From: Pseudomonas sp. B6002
GTDB taxonomy: Bacteria; Pseudomonadota; Gammaproteobacteria; Pseudomonadales; Pseudomonadaceae
Direction: 5' to 3'
Length of the DNA: 64,000 bases
Assembly (NCBI RefSeq): GCF_013385985.1
Contig: NZ_JACAOY010000004.1
Coordinates: 426 to 64,425 of the forward strand
Below the pieces are notes generated by a model, which had not been told where the DNA came from, did no database searches, and was given only the letters and a program-made list of their open reading frames with translations. Shown piece by piece: positions 20,179 to 30,424 of the stretch. Made by a program: the position numbers and the translations under genes. How positions within the stretch are numbered: the stretch's first letter is position 1; every line of letters starts with the position of its first letter.

Positions 20179-21804
20179 ATGCACCGCAGGAATTTGCTCA
20201 AAGCGTCCATGGCCATTGCGGCTTACACCGGTTTATCGGCCAGCGGCCTGCTCGCTGCGCAAGCCTGGGCCGGCAACCGCGCCGCCGACGGCAAGGCCAT
20301 CGCTTTCGATTTTGAATCGCTCAAGGCCCAGGCCAAGCAATTGGCCGGCACGCCTTACAAAGACACCAAACAGGTGCTGCCGCCGACCCTGGCGACCATG
20401 ACCCCGCAGAATTTCAACGCCATCGGCTACGACGGCAAGCACTCGCTGTGGAAGGAATTGAACGGCCAACTGGACGTGCAGTTCTTCCACGTCGGCATGG
20501 GTTTCAAGACGCCGGTGCGCATGCACAGCGTCGACCCCAAGACCCGTGAAGCCCGCGAGGTGCATTTCCGCCCGTCGCTGTTCAACTATGAAAAAACCAC
20601 CGTCGACACCAAGCAACTGACGGGCGACCTGGGTTTCTCCGGCTTCAAGCTGTTCAAGGCGCCTGAGCTGGACCGCCATGACGTGCTGTCGTTTCTGGGC
20701 GCCAGCTACTTCCGTGCCGTGGATTCCACCGGCCAGTACGGCCTTTCTGCCCGTGGCCTGGCCATCGATACCTACGCGAAAAAACGCGAGGAATTCCCTG
20801 ACTTCACGCAGTTCTGGTTCGAAACCCCGGACAAGGACGCGACCCGCTTTGTGGTCTACGCCTTGCTCGACTCGCCAAGCGCCACCGGTGCCTACCGCTT
20901 CGACATCGACTGCCAGGCCAACCAGGTGGTGATGGCCATCGACGCGCACATCAATGCGCGTACCGCCATCGAACAACTGGGCATCGCGCCGATGACCAGC
21001 ATGTTCAGCTGTGGCACCCATGAACGCCGCATGTGCGACACCATCCACCCGCAGATCCACGATTCCGACCGCTTGGCCATGTGGCGCGGCAACGGCGAGT
21101 GGATCTGCCGCCCGCTCAACAACCCGGCCAAGCTGCAATTCAACGCCTTTGCCGACAAAGACCCGAAAGGCTTTGGCCTGGTGCAGACCGACCATGAGTT
21201 CGCCAGCTACCAGGACACCGTGGACTGGTACAGCAAGCGTCCAAGCCTGTGGGTAGAACCAACGACGGCGTGGGGCGAAGGCTCGATCGACCTGCTGGAA
21301 ATCCCGACTACCGGCGAAACCCTGGACAACATCGTGGCCTTCTGGACCCCGAAAACGCCGGTGGCTGCCGGTGACTCGCTGAACTACGGCTACAAGCTGT
21401 ACTGGAGCGCCCTGCCGCCTGTGAGCACGCCGCTGGCACAGGTCGATGCAACCCGTTCCGGCATGGGTGGCTTTACCGAAGGTTGGGCACCGGGCGAACA
21501 CTACCCTGAGGTGTGGGCACGTCGCTTTGCCGTGGACTTCAAGGGGGGCGGCCTCGACCGCCTGCCGGCCGGCACCGGGATTGAGCCGGTAGTGACCTGC
21601 TCCCACGGCCAGGTGAAGGATTTCAGCGTGCTGGTGCTCGACAACATCAAGGGCTACCGCATCCTGTTCGACTGGTACCCGACCAGCGACAGCGTGGAAC
21701 CGGTGGAACTGCGGCTGTTCATCCGCACCCAGGACCGCACCTTGAGCGAGACCTGGTTGTATCAATACTTCCCGCCAGCGCCAGAGGCGCGTAAATACAC
21801 CTGA
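20179..21804 (+). CDS. opgD: Periplasmic glucan biosynthesis protein D
   Basis: A 541-aa periplasmic protein of the OpgD/OpgG family, involved in osmoregulated periplasmic glucan synthesis. The N-terminus is a Tat-type signal ([18 protein letters not shown], cleavage near residue 31). The body has the family pattern ([62 protein letters not shown]). It is a single-gene unit with REPINs on both sides. Confidence 0.93.
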   Translation: MHRRNLLKASMAIAAYTGLSASGLLAAQAWAGNRAADGKAIAFDFESLKAQAKQLAGTPYKDTKQVLPPTLATMTPQNFNAIGYDGKHSLWKELNGQLDVQFFHVGMGFKTPVRMHSVDPKTREAREVHFRPSLFNYEKTTVDTKQLTGDLGFSGFKLFKAPELDRHDVLSFLGASYFRAVDSTGQYGLSARGLAIDTYAKKREEFPDFTQFWFETPDKDATRFVVYALLDSPSATGAYRFDIDCQANQVVMAIDAHINARTAIEQLGIAPMTSMFSCGTHERRMCDTIHPQIHDSDRLAMWRGNGEWICRPLNNPAKLQFNAFADKDPKGFGLVQTDHEFASYQDTVDWYSKRPSLWVEPTTAWGEGSIDLLEIPTTGETLDNIVAFWTPKTPVAAGDSLNYGYKLYWSALPPVSTPLAQVDATRSGMGGFTEGWAPGEHYPEVWARRFAVDFKGGGLDRLPAGTGIEPVVTCSHGQVKDFSVLVLDNIKGYRILFDWYPTSDSVEPVELRLFIRTQDRTLSETWLYQYFPPAPEARKYT

Positions 21805-21811
21805 TACCCCC

Positions 21812-21900
21812 TTGTAGGAGCTGGCTTGCCAGCGATGCAGACACCTCGGTTTCTCGGCTGTACCGAGGCGATGCTATCGCGGGCAAGCCCGCTCCCACAG
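21812..21900. repeat. REPIN
   Basis: Inverted REP pair (TGTAGGAGCTGGCTTGCCAG ... GGGCAAGCCCGCTCCCACAG) between opgD and the convergent small gene. The loop holds CCTCGGT / ACCGAGG. Confidence 0.9.
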
Positions 21901-21914
21901 TGATGCCCCTTCAT

Positions 21915-22100
21915 CTAGAACCGCGAAACACTCTTCATCGCCCCAATCAAATAGCGCATCGCCACCTGATCGTTTTCGGTCAACGCCCGGTACTGCGCCA
22001 GCAATTCAGCTTCATCGGAACTCAGCCTTCGCCCCCACAACGACAACCTGCGACCCACATAAGCCGCCACCGCACCCGCTACACCATAGGACTTGGCCAT
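21915..22100 (-). CDS. Small conserved-type hypothetical protein
   Basis: A 61-aa protein with no recognised domain. It starts with AGGAGT 8 nt upstream of the ATG. An alanine- and glycine-rich N-terminus (SYGVAGAVAAYVGRRLSL) is followed by a charged helix (SSDEAELLAQYRALTEND). It could be a small membrane-associated protein. The good ribosome site and coherent composition support a real gene. DNA from 22101 to 22295 shows no gene. Confidence 0.6.
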   Translation of the reverse strand: MAKSYGVAGAVAAYVGRRLSLWGRRLSSDEAELLAQYRALTENDQVAMRYLIGAMKSVSRF

Positions 22101-22295
22101 GGACCGTTACTCCTGATATCGATCAAATACTGTCGGTGCCCATCACCCGCCTCCCGCAAAGCGCAATGCCTGCGTGAACAAACCGACTGACTCCCTGGGC
22201 CAGAAATCAGACTTACCCTAAGCGTAGAAACTATCTCGCCAGACGTGGGATTTTTTTAGAGTATTAACTTAAAAAAATTCAGCGGTAACAAAGAC

Positions 22296-22841
22296 CTACA
22301 GCCCTTTCTCACGCAATGGCCGATACAGGTGAATGTCGTGGGGTTCCTGTGCAAACAGTCCGGGGTCGGGGTGTTGCAGCCTCTGGCAGCCATGACGCAG
22401 GTAAAAGTCCACGGTATTGCGCGACTCCGTAGCCGATACATACAGGCCATCGATGCCAGCCTTTCGCCCCTGCTCACACGCCAGGGCAAACAACCGCCCT
22501 CCCAGCCCGCGCCCTCGCGCCCGATGGCTGACGTGCAGGAACTTCAACTGCTGCAGGAGCAAGCCCCGGTTGTGGATGGGGCGATTGTCCACCACCACTG
22601 CAGCCACCAGGATGGGCCCGTCGAACACACCCCATAACCACCCGCCCCGCTCAAGGCAGGCGAGCAGTGCAATGGCGTCCTGTTCAGCCTCGCCTTCGGG
22701 CCAGCCGCGCATGTCGTGGAAGTCGGGGTACAGCACCAGCTCGCCGTCCTCGACGCGGTAGCACTCGTGTACAAGTTCCGTGCGGTCGATGGTGGCCAGC
22801 AAAGGGATATCGTTTTTAGTTAACGCTCGTTCGACCGACAT
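22296..22841 (-). CDS. GNAT-family N-acetyltransferase
   Basis: A 181-aa GCN5-like acetyltransferase. The acetyl-CoA loop reads HRARGRGLGGRLF, followed by AGIDGLYVSATESRNTVDFYLRHG, typical of the family's C-terminal half. The start at 22841 has AGGAGG 5 nt upstream; codons above it are not used. The substrate is unknown. Confidence 0.85.
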   Translation of the reverse strand: MSVERALTKNDIPLLATIDRTELVHECYRVEDGELVLYPDFHDMRGWPEGEAEQDAIALLACLERGGWLWGVFDGPILVAAVVVDNRPIHNRGLLLQQLKFLHVSHRARGRGLGGRLFALACEQGRKAGIDGLYVSATESRNTVDFYLRHGCQRLQHPDPGLFAQEPHDIHLYRPLREKGL

Positions 22842-22894
22842 GGTGGCCTCCTGCTTTTGAGCGCCAAGCATCGGGGTTGCGTGAACCGCGGGCA

Positions 22895-22924
22895 AGAAAA
22901 AACCCACCGGGCCAGGGTGGGTTT
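22895..22924 (-). terminator. Rho-independent terminator after the XenA-like gene
   Basis: A 9-bp stem AAACCCACC (22900-22908) / GGTGGGTTT (22916-22924). On the minus strand it is followed by a run of T (complement of AAGAAAAAA). It lies 20 nt past the stop of the oxidoreductase gene. Confidence 0.85.
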
Positions 22925-22943
22925 GTATTAAGCGACTGTAGGA

Positions 22944-24050
22944 TCAATCCCTGAGATCGGACTCGTGAATCGGCTGGTCGCGATGGGTCGCCCGTTGGTA
23001 CTGCGCTGGCCAGATGGCCTTGCGCCCGCCCAGGTCGTCGTCGGCATGCAGCGGCCAGTACGGGTCGCGCAGCAGTTCACGAGCCAGGAAAATGATATCG
23101 GCCTGGCACGTGCGCAGGATGTGCTCGGCCTGGGCCGGCTCGGTGATCATGCCGACGGTACCGGTGGCCATGCCGGACTCCTTGCGCACACGCTCGGCAA
23201 AGCGCGTCTGGTAGCCGGGGCCGGTGGGGATCTCGGCGTTGGCGGCGGTGCCACCGGAGGACACGTCGATCAGGTCTACGCCCAAGTCCTTCAGGCGGCG
23301 TGCCAGCTCCACCGTTTCGTCGGGGTTCCAGCCGTCTTCCACCCAGTCGGTGGCCGATACGCGCACGAACAACGGCAGCTCCTGGGGCCAGACGTCGCGC
23401 ACGGCCTTCGTCACTTCCAGCACCAGGCGGATGCGGTTTTCAAAGGAGCCGCCATATTGATCCTGGCGCTGGTTACTGATGGGCGAGAGGAATTGATGCA
23501 ACAGGTAACCGTGGGCCGCGTGGATCTCCACCACTTCGAAACCCGCCGTGAGTGCGCGTTTGGCGGCGGCGACAAAGTCGGCGATAACCTGCTGGATCTG
23601 CGCGTCATCGAGTGGCTTGGGTTGCGTGTGGTTGGGGTCAAAGGCAATCGGTGACGGCCCCACCGGCACCCAGCCACCGTCTTCGGGTTTGACGCTGCCA
23701 TGCTTGCCGATCCAGGGCCGATGGGTGCTGGCCTTGCGCCCGGCGTGGGCAAGTTGAATACCTGCGACCGCCCCCTGGGCCGCAATAAACCGGGTGATGC
23801 GTTGCAGCGGTTCGATCTGTGCGTCGTTCCACAGGCCCAGGTCCTGGGCGGTGATGCGGCCATCGGCGGTCACGGCGGTGGCTTCGGTGAAAATCAGCCC
23901 GGCGCCCCCCACCGCGCGACTGCCCAGGTGGACCAGATGCCAGTCATTGGCCAGGCCATCATCCGCAGAGTACTGGCACATCGGCGAGACGGCGATGCGG
24001 TTAAGCAGGGTCAATTGACGGAGGGTATAGGGTTCGAGCAGCTGACTCAT
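22944..24050 (-). CDS. xenA: XenA-like NADPH:flavin oxidoreductase (Old Yellow Enzyme)
   Basis: A 368-aa FMN-dependent ene-reductase of the XenA/YqjM branch, reducing activated alkenes and nitro compounds. Visible features are RIAVSPMCQYSADDG (with the Cys that tunes FMN), IQLAHAGRKAS, EIHAAHGYLLHQFLSP with the substrate-binding His, DQYGGSFENRIR and DIIFLARELLRDPYWPL. The start at 24050 has AGAGGT upstream. It is monocistronic, with its own terminator. Confidence 0.88.
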   Translation of the reverse strand: MSQLLEPYTLRQLTLLNRIAVSPMCQYSADDGLANDWHLVHLGSRAVGGAGLIFTEATAVTADGRITAQDLGLWNDAQIEPLQRITRFIAAQGAVAGIQLAHAGRKASTHRPWIGKHGSVKPEDGGWVPVGPSPIAFDPNHTQPKPLDDAQIQQVIADFVAAAKRALTAGFEVVEIHAAHGYLLHQFLSPISNQRQDQYGGSFENRIRLVLEVTKAVRDVWPQELPLFVRVSATDWVEDGWNPDETVELARRLKDLGVDLIDVSSGGTAANAEIPTGPGYQTRFAERVRKESGMATGTVGMITEPAQAEHILRTCQADIIFLARELLRDPYWPLHADDDLGGRKAIWPAQYQRATHRDQPIHESDLRD

Positions 24051-24173
24051 GGCGCACCTCTTCTGGGTTCTATGGGCACTCAACGGTGCTTAGAGCCTAG
24101 TCGACAACGCGCGATTGCACAGGGTTCAGAATGGAACACGGGAGCCGATTGCCGGCTCCCGTCTTGCAGCCGC

Positions 24174-26075
24174 TTACATTTCGACCTGGGTGCCCAGCTC
24201 GATCACGCGGTTGACCGGTAGCTTGAAGAAACGCAGGTTGCCGTTGGCGTTCTTCAACATGAACGCGAACAACGCCTCGCGCCAGCGCGCCATGCCCTTG
24301 ATCCGGGAGGCGATGACGGTCTCACGGCTAAGGAAGTAGGTGGTGCGCATCGGGCTGAAGTCCAGATCGTCCAGATGGCACAGCTTCAGGGCTTCGGGCA
24401 CGTCCGGCTCGTCGGCAAAACCAAAGTGCAGGATCACCCGGAAGAAGCCTTCGCCGTAGGCATCCACTTCGAAGCGACGCGAGGTGGGCACCCGTGGAAT
24501 GTCTTCGTAGACCACCGTCAGCATCACCACCTGCTCATGCAACACCTGGTTATGCAGCAGGTTGTGCAACAGCGCGTGGGGCACCGCGTCAGGCCGCGCG
24601 GTGAGGAACACGGCGGTGCCCTGCACACGGTGCGGCGGCTGCACGCGGATACTGCCAATAAAGATCGGTAGCGGCAGGCCGCCTTCGTCGAGGCGATCCA
24701 CCAGCAATTGCTTGCCGCGCTTCCAGGTGGTCATCAGCACGAACAACACGATCCCCGCCAATACCGGGAAGGCACCGCCCTGGATGATTTTCGGCACGTT
24801 GGCCGCAAAGTACAGGCCGTCGACCAACAGGCAGCAGACCAGTACCGGCACTGCCAGGATCGGCGGCCATTTCCACAGCAGCAACATCACCGCCGACACC
24901 AGGATAGTGGTCATCAGCATGGTGCCGGTCACCGCCACACCGTAGGCCGAGGCCAGGGCGTTAGAGGACTCGAAGCCCAGCACCAGCAGGATCACGCCGA
25001 CCATCAACGACCAGTTCACCGCACCGATATAGATCTGGCCCTGCTCGGCGCTGGAGGTGTGCTGAATGTGCATGCGCGGGATGTAGCCCAACTGGATCGC
25101 CTGGCGCGTCAACGAGAACGCACCGGAAATCACCGCTTGGGACGCAATCACGGTCGCCAGGGTGGACAGCACCACCAGCGGGATCAACGCCCAGCTCGGC
25201 GCCAGCAGGTAGAACGGGTTGCGCGCCGCTTCCGGATCACCCAGCAGCATGGCGCCCTGGCCGAAATAGTTCAGCACCAGCGCCGGCAGCACCAGCATGA
25301 ACCAGGCGCGGGCGATGGGCTTGCGGCCAAAGTGGCCCATGTCGGCGTACAACGCCTCGGCCCCGGTCAATGCCAGGACCACGGCGCCGAGAATGGCCAC
25401 GCCAATCCCCGGGTGGGCCTGGAAGAAACGCACGCCCCACAGCGGATTCAACGCGCTGAGCACTTCAGGGTGCAGCGTGATGCCATACACCCCCAGGCCG
25501 CCCAGCACCAGGAACCAGGTGACCATCACCGGCCCGAACAGCTTGCCGATGCGGTCGGTGCCGTGTTTCTGGATCAGGAACAACGCCACCAGCACGATCA
25601 ACGCGATGGGCACGACCCATTTTTCAAGGCCGTCGAACGCCAACTCCAGGCCTTCGATAGCCGACAACACGGAAATGGCCGGGGTGATCATGCTGTCGCC
25701 GTAGAACAGCGCCGCACCGCACAACCCACACACCACCAGGAAACTGCGCAGTTTCTTGCGCTCCCCTGCCGCCCGACGCGCCAGTGCCGTCAGGGCCATG
25801 ATGCCGCCCTCGCCCTGGTTGTCGGCGCGCAGCACGAACAGCATGTACTTGATCGACACGACCCAGATCAGCGACCAGAAGATCAGCGCCAGGATCCCCA
25901 GCACCCCATCATGGTTGACCTGAACCCCGTAACCGCCAGTGAACACTTCTTTTAGGGTATAGAGCGGGCTGGTACCGATATCGCCGTAAACCACCCCGAC
26001 CGCCGCCACCAGCATGCCAATCGGCTTTGCGTTGGAATGCTCGGCACCTGCTGCCTGACTACTTGCCTGACCCAT
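24174..26075 (-). CDS. kup: Kup-type low-affinity potassium transporter
   Basis: A 633-aa inner-membrane K+/H+ symporter. The N-terminal signature [20 protein letters not shown] is clear, with about 12 hydrophobic helices to residue 430 and a cytoplasmic C-terminal domain ([22 protein letters not shown]). The start was set at the ATG at 26075 (AGGAG about 7 nt upstream); the frame also opens with TTG three bases earlier. It is divergent from rimO across a 289-nt gap in which no further gene is seen. Confidence 0.93.
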   Translation of the reverse strand: MGQASSQAAGAEHSNAKPIGMLVAAVGVVYGDIGTSPLYTLKEVFTGGYGVQVNHDGVLGILALIFWSLIWVVSIKYMLFVLRADNQGEGGIMALTALARRAAGERKKLRSFLVVCGLCGAALFYGDSMITPAISVLSAIEGLELAFDGLEKWVVPIALIVLVALFLIQKHGTDRIGKLFGPVMVTWFLVLGGLGVYGITLHPEVLSALNPLWGVRFFQAHPGIGVAILGAVVLALTGAEALYADMGHFGRKPIARAWFMLVLPALVLNYFGQGAMLLGDPEAARNPFYLLAPSWALIPLVVLSTLATVIASQAVISGAFSLTRQAIQLGYIPRMHIQHTSSAEQGQIYIGAVNWSLMVGVILLVLGFESSNALASAYGVAVTGTMLMTTILVSAVMLLLWKWPPILAVPVLVCCLLVDGLYFAANVPKIIQGGAFPVLAGIVLFVLMTTWKRGKQLLVDRLDEGGLPLPIFIGSIRVQPPHRVQGTAVFLTARPDAVPHALLHNLLHNQVLHEQVVMLTVVYEDIPRVPTSRRFEVDAYGEGFFRVILHFGFADEPDVPEALKLCHLDDLDFSPMRTTYFLSRETVIASRIKGMARWREALFAFMLKNANGNLRFFKLPVNRVIELGTQVEM

Positions 26076-26364
26076 CAACCACTCCTGCCCTTTGACCTGA
26101 GGTCTTTTATAAACAGCGCGTCTAAGCTGACCCTAGCATGCGCTGTTTTACTTCTCGTAACAGACGTTTTATTGACCTCGGGGTTTTACCCGTGTGCAAC
26201 GGCGCGAAGCATAGCGCAGCACTCGTCGTATTTCCCTGCATAAAGCTGGTCAAGTGCGTTGCCCGTCGCTAGAATTGCGCACTTTTTGATCAGAGGCGCA
26301 CCAAGCGCCCGTCTACCGCCTTGTCGTGCCCGACTGGCGGCGTCATTCAATACCGAGGTTAGAC

Positions 26365-27705
26365 ATGTCCACCACTCCCGCGACGGCCAATCCCAAGGTC
26401 GGCTTTGTATCCCTGGGCTGCCCCAAGGCCCTGGTCGATTCCGAACGCATCCTTACGCAATTGCGTATGGAAGGCTACGACGTCGTGTCCACCTACCAGG
26501 ACGCGGACGTGGTGGTGGTCAACACCTGCGGCTTCATTGACTCGGCCAAGGCTGAGTCCCTGGAAGTGATCGGCGAAGCGATCAAGGAAAACGGCAAGGT
26601 CATCGTGACCGGTTGCATGGGTGTGGAAGAAGGCAATATCCGCAACGTGCACCCAAGCGTGCTGGCCGTGACCGGCCCGCAGCAGTACGAGCAGGTGGTC
26701 AACGCCGTGCACGAAGTGGTGCCACCGCGCCAGGATCACAACCCGCTGATCGACCTGGTGCCGCCGCAAGGCATCAAGCTGACCCCGCGTCACTACGCGT
26801 ACTTGAAGATTTCCGAAGGCTGCAACCACAGCTGCAGCTTCTGCATCATCCCGTCGATGCGCGGCAAGCTGGTCAGCCGCCCGGTGGGTGACGTGCTGGA
26901 CGAGGCCCAGCGCCTAGTCAAATCCGGTGTGAAAGAGCTGCTGGTGATCTCCCAGGACACCAGCGCCTACGGCGTTGACGTGAAATACCGCACCGGTTTC
27001 TGGAACGGCGCGCCGGTGAAAACCCGCATGACCGAGCTGTGCGAAGCCTTGAGCAGCCTGGGCGTGTGGGTGCGCCTGCACTACGTGTACCCGTACCCGC
27101 ACGTGGACGAGCTGATCCCGCTGATGGCTGCCGGCAAGATCCTGCCGTACCTGGACATCCCGTTCCAGCACGCCAGCCCGAAAGTCCTGAAAGCCATGAA
27201 ACGCCCGGCCTTTGAAGACAAGACCCTGGCGCGCATCAAGAACTGGCGCGAGATCTGCCCGGAGCTGATCATCCGTTCCACCTTCATCGTCGGCTTCCCT
27301 GGCGAAACCGAAGAAGACTTCCAGTACCTGCTGGACTGGCTGACTGAAGCCCAACTGGACCGCGTCGGCTGCTTCCAGTACTCGCCGGTAGAAGGCGCCC
27401 CCGCCAACCTGCTGGACCTGGCCGTGGTGCCGGATGACGTCAAGCAAGACCGTTGGGAGCGTTTCATGGCGCACCAACAAGCGATCAGCTCGGCGCGCCT
27501 GCAACTGCGCATCGGCAAGGAAATCGAAGTGCTGATCGACGAAGTCGACGAGCAAGGCGCCGTTGGCCGTTGCTTCTTCGACGCGCCGGAAATCGACGGT
27601 AACGTGTTCATCGACGATGCCAGCGGTTTGAAGCCAGGTGACAAGGTGTGGTGCACCGTGACCGACGCCGACGAGTACGACTTGTGGGCTGAAAAGCGCG
27701 ACTGA
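26365..27705 (+). CDS. rimO: Ribosomal protein uS12 methylthiotransferase RimO
   Basis: A 446-aa radical-SAM enzyme that methylthiolates an Asp of ribosomal protein uS12. The N-terminal cluster cysteines lie in [14 protein letters not shown] and VTGCMG. The radical-SAM cluster is CNHSCSFC, and a C-terminal TRAM domain ([16 protein letters not shown]) ends the protein. The start at 26365 is preceded by CGAGGTTAGAC. Confidence 0.95.
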   Translation: MSTTPATANPKVGFVSLGCPKALVDSERILTQLRMEGYDVVSTYQDADVVVVNTCGFIDSAKAESLEVIGEAIKENGKVIVTGCMGVEEGNIRNVHPSVLAVTGPQQYEQVVNAVHEVVPPRQDHNPLIDLVPPQGIKLTPRHYAYLKISEGCNHSCSFCIIPSMRGKLVSRPVGDVLDEAQRLVKSGVKELLVISQDTSAYGVDVKYRTGFWNGAPVKTRMTELCEALSSLGVWVRLHYVYPYPHVDELIPLMAAGKILPYLDIPFQHASPKVLKAMKRPAFEDKTLARIKNWREICPELIIRSTFIVGFPGETEEDFQYLLDWLTEAQLDRVGCFQYSPVEGAPANLLDLAVVPDDVKQDRWERFMAHQQAISSARLQLRIGKEIEVLIDEVDEQGAVGRCFFDAPEIDGNVFIDDASGLKPGDKVWCTVTDADEYDLWAEKRD

Positions 27706-27727
27706 ATCGCGCCTGCGTAATAATTTG

Positions 27728-27765
27728 AAAAAGCCCCGCCTCTGGACAAGATGCGGGGCTTTTTT
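27728..27765 (+). terminator. Rho-independent terminator after rimO
   Basis: Stem GCCCCGC (27733-27739) / GCGGGGC (27753-27759), extended by flanking A-run and T-run (AAAAA / TTTTTT). It lies 22 nt past the rimO stop. Confidence 0.93.
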
Positions 27766-27815
27766 CGGTCTATCGTTTGCCCATCGGCGCCATTCATCGG
27801 CAAGGGGCAGCGGGC

Positions 27816-28310
27816 ATGCGTCAGCGTTCGGTCATCCACACACCTAAAACCAGCGACTACGCGGAGTTGGCGCGCCTTTGGGAGGCCTCGGTGCGGGCGA
27901 CCCATGACTTTCTGCCGGACAGTTACATCCTGTTGTTGAAAAACCTGGTGCTGACCCGCTATCTGGATGCCGTGATGCTGATCTGTACGAAGGACGCGCG
28001 TCAGAACATTACCGGATTTGCCGGGGTGGCGGCGGGCAAGGTCGAGATGCTGTTTATTGATCCGCAGCACCGGGGTGAAGGTTTGGGCCGGCAATTGCTG
28101 AAGTATGCGATCGAGCATTTGAACGCCGATGAGCTGGATGTGAACGAACAGAACCCCCAGGCGCTTGGTTTCTACTTCAAGCAGGGGTTCGAGGTTATCG
28201 GGCGTACGGAGCATGATGGCCTCGGCCAGCCTTACCCACTGCTGCACATGCGCTTGCGCGCTTCTGTAGGAGCTGGCTTGCCGGCGATGCAGGCACCTCG
28301 GTCTGCCTGA
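27816..28310 (+). CDS. GNAT-family N-acetyltransferase with REP-derived C-terminus
   Basis: A 164-aa acetyltransferase. The acetyl-CoA site is PQHRGEGLGRQLLKYAIEHL, followed by NEQNPQALGFYFKQGFEVIGRTEHD. The natural family end is near LLHMRLR. The last residues (SVGAGLPAMQAPRSA) are translated from the REP element that starts at 28265, which also provides the stop. The start at 27816 has AAGGGG upstream. Confidence 0.83.
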   Translation: MRQRSVIHTPKTSDYAELARLWEASVRATHDFLPDSYILLLKNLVLTRYLDAVMLICTKDARQNITGFAGVAAGKVEMLFIDPQHRGEGLGRQLLKYAIEHLNADELDVNEQNPQALGFYFKQGFEVIGRTEHDGLGQPYPLLHMRLRASVGAGLPAMQAPRSA

Positions 28311-28365
28311 TGTACCGCGTGGAGGCAATCGCAGGCAAGCCAGCTCCCACACAAGCCAGCTCCCA
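28265..28365. repeat. REPIN with extra half-copy, overlapping a CDS end
   Basis: Inverted REP pair (TGTAGGAGCTGGCTTGCCGG ... GCAAGCCAGCTCCCACA) plus a further partial copy AAGCCAGCTCCCA on the right. Its left arm is coding for the preceding acetyltransferase. Confidence 0.88.
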
Positions 28366-28469
28366 GCAAAGCCAGAGCCCCCACAAAAAACACCCGCACT
28401 GAAATGGAGCCGGGATTAACCGGCGCCAGGCAGGTACAATAGCCGCCCCCTTTTGTTACGGCCCTTGTC

Positions 28470-29180
28470 ATGACTGACCCCATACGCCTCTCCAAACGCC
28501 TTATCGAACTGGTCGGTTGCTCCCGTCGGGAGGCTGAGCTGTTCATCGAAGGCGGCTGGGTCTCGGTGGACGGTGAAGTGATCGACGAGCCGCAGTTCAA
28601 GGTCACCACCCAGAAGGTCGAGTTGGACCCGGAGGCCAAGGCCACCGCGCCCGAGCCGGTGACTATCCTGCTGCACGCGCCGGCTGGCGTGGACGCCGAA
28701 ACGGCCATGGCCTCGATCAGCGCCGAAACGCTCTCGGAAGAACACCGCTTCGGCAAGCGACCGCTCAAGGGCCACTTCCTGCGCCTGACCGCCAGCGCCG
28801 ACCTGCAAGCCAAGGCCAGCGGCCTGCTGGTGTTCACCCAGGATTGGAAGATTCTGCGCAAGTTGACCGCCGATGCCGCCAAGATCGAGCAAGAATACGT
28901 GGTCGAGGTCGAAGGCGACATGGTTGCCCACGGCCTCAACCGCCTGAATCACGGCCTGACCTACAAAGGCAAAGAGCTGCCGCCCGTCAAAGCCAGCTGG
29001 CAGAACGAAAACCGCCTGCGCTTTGCGATGAAAAATCCGCAGCCCGGCGTGATCGCCCTGTTCTGCGAAGCGGTTGGCCTCAAGGTCATCGCCATACGCC
29101 GTATTCGTATCGGCGGCGTGTCCATCGGCAAGGTGCCGGTCGGCCAATGGCGTTACCTGTCCGGCAAAGAGAAGTTCTAA
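28470..29180 (+). CDS. RsuA/RluF-like pseudouridine synthase, atypical active site
   Basis: A 236-aa protein with an N-terminal S4 RNA-binding domain (IRLSKRLIELVGCSRREAELFIEGGWVSVDG) and a pseudouridine-synthase-like body (SGLLVFTQDWKILRKLT, KIEQEYVVEVEG, VGLKVIAIRRIRIGGVSIG). Where RsuA-type enzymes have GRLDxxTSGLL, this protein reads ADLQAKASGLL, so the catalytic Asp position appears to be Gln. It may be an inactive or RNA-binding homologue. The target is unknown. Confidence 0.8.
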   Translation: MTDPIRLSKRLIELVGCSRREAELFIEGGWVSVDGEVIDEPQFKVTTQKVELDPEAKATAPEPVTILLHAPAGVDAETAMASISAETLSEEHRFGKRPLKGHFLRLTASADLQAKASGLLVFTQDWKILRKLTADAAKIEQEYVVEVEGDMVAHGLNRLNHGLTYKGKELPPVKASWQNENRLRFAMKNPQPGVIALFCEAVGLKVIAIRRIRIGGVSIGKVPVGQWRYLSGKEKF

Positions 29181-29250
29181 GCCGCCACCCTTTTTCTCGA
29201 CACTGCCGGGTTTCGGCGGTGTCCTCAGTTGAATACCAGGATTGCCCACC

Positions 29251-29712
29251 ATGATTCACAACGACGTACTGCGCAGCGTGCGCTACATGCTCGACATCAG
29301 CGACAACAAGATGGTCGAGATCATCAAGCTCGGCGGCATGGACGTGACCAAGGACGATCTGCTGACTTACCTCAAGAAAGACGAGGAAGAAGGCTTCGTG
29401 TTCTGCCCGGATGAAGTCATGGCGCACTTCCTCGATGGCCTGGTGATCTTCAAGCGCGGCAAGGACGAAAGCCGTCCGCCGCAGCCGATCGAGACGCCGG
29501 TGACCAACAACATCATCCTCAAGAAACTGCGCGTGGCCTTCGAACTGAAGGAAGACGACATGCACGCCATCCTCAAGGCCGCTGAGTTCCCGGTGTCCAA
29601 GCCGGAGCTGAGCGCACTGTTCCGCAAATTCGGCCACACCAACTACCGCCCGTGCGGCGACCAGTTGCTGCGCAACTTCCTCAAGGGCCTGACCCTGCGG
29701 GTTCGCACCTAA
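29251..29712 (+). CDS. DUF1456 (YehS-like) protein
   Basis: A 153-aa cytoplasmic protein with two similar halves (NDVLRSVRYMLDISDNKMVEIIKLGG and NNIILKKLRVAFELKEDDMHAILKAA), as expected for DUF1456. Function is unknown. A TTG nine bases upstream is an alternative start. The downstream trmO begins 3 nt after the stop, so the two are probably cotranscribed. Confidence 0.88.
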   Translation: MIHNDVLRSVRYMLDISDNKMVEIIKLGGMDVTKDDLLTYLKKDEEEGFVFCPDEVMAHFLDGLVIFKRGKDESRPPQPIETPVTNNIILKKLRVAFELKEDDMHAILKAAEFPVSKPELSALFRKFGHTNYRPCGDQLLRNFLKGLTLRVRT

Positions 29713-29715
29713 GCC

Positions 29716-30411
29716 ATGAGCTACAACGTCTCTCCCGTCGGTTTCGTGCGTTCCTGCTTCAAGGAGAAGTTCGCCATCCCGCGCCAACCGCAACTGGCGC
29801 CCGCCGCCCGTGGCGTACTGGAGCTGGTGGCGCCGTTCGACGGCGGCGAGGCGGTGCAGGGCCTGGAGCAGGTCAGCCATGTGTGGCTGTTGTTTTTGTT
29901 CCACCAGGCCCTGGAAGACAAGCCCCGCCTGAAAGTGCGCCCGCCCCGCCTGGGCGGCAATGCATCCATGGGCGTGTTCGCCACCCGCGCCACCCACCGA
30001 CCCAACGGCATCGGCCAGTCGGTGGTGAAGCTGGACAAGGTGGAACCCGGCAAGCTGTGGATTTCCGGGATCGACCTGCTCGATGGCACGCCGGTGCTGG
30101 ATATCAAGCCGTACGTGCCGTATGCCGACATTGTCGACATCGCCACCAACGGCATCGCCAGCGCCGCGCCGCAGCTGATTCCGGTGCAGTGGCTTAAGAC
30201 CGCCCTGCAACAGGCTCAAAGCCATGCCGAACGCCTTGGCGAACCCTTGGTGGCGTTGATTGATCAATGCCTGGCGCAGGACCCACGGCCGGCGTACCAG
30301 ACACCAGGGCCGGAGCGTGAATACGGCGCGCAGTTCTGGGATGTGGATGTGCGCTGGCACTATCCCGAGGCTGGGGTGATTTGTGTGTTGGAAGTGCTCG
30401 CGGCGAAATAA
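29716..30411 (+). CDS. trmO: tRNA N6-methyltransferase TrmO
   Basis: A 231-aa SAM-dependent enzyme that methylates threonylcarbamoyladenosine at tRNA position 37. The N-terminal beta-barrel shows PVGFVRSCFKEKFAIPRQP, GLEQVSHVWLLFLFH and GVFATRATHRPNGIGQSVV. The C-terminal region ends with the family's PEREYGAQFWDVDVRWH-type strand. It follows DUF1456 by 3 nt. Confidence 0.92.
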   Translation: MSYNVSPVGFVRSCFKEKFAIPRQPQLAPAARGVLELVAPFDGGEAVQGLEQVSHVWLLFLFHQALEDKPRLKVRPPRLGGNASMGVFATRATHRPNGIGQSVVKLDKVEPGKLWISGIDLLDGTPVLDIKPYVPYADIVDIATNGIASAAPQLIPVQWLKTALQQAQSHAERLGEPLVALIDQCLAQDPRPAYQTPGPEREYGAQFWDVDVRWHYPEAGVICVLEVLAAK

Positions 30412-30424
30412 ACGCTGAAACGAC

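Noticed and set aside
26079-26364. Additional gene or RNA between kup and rimO
   Set aside because: Only short unsupported frames occur; the gap is a normal size for two divergent promoters.
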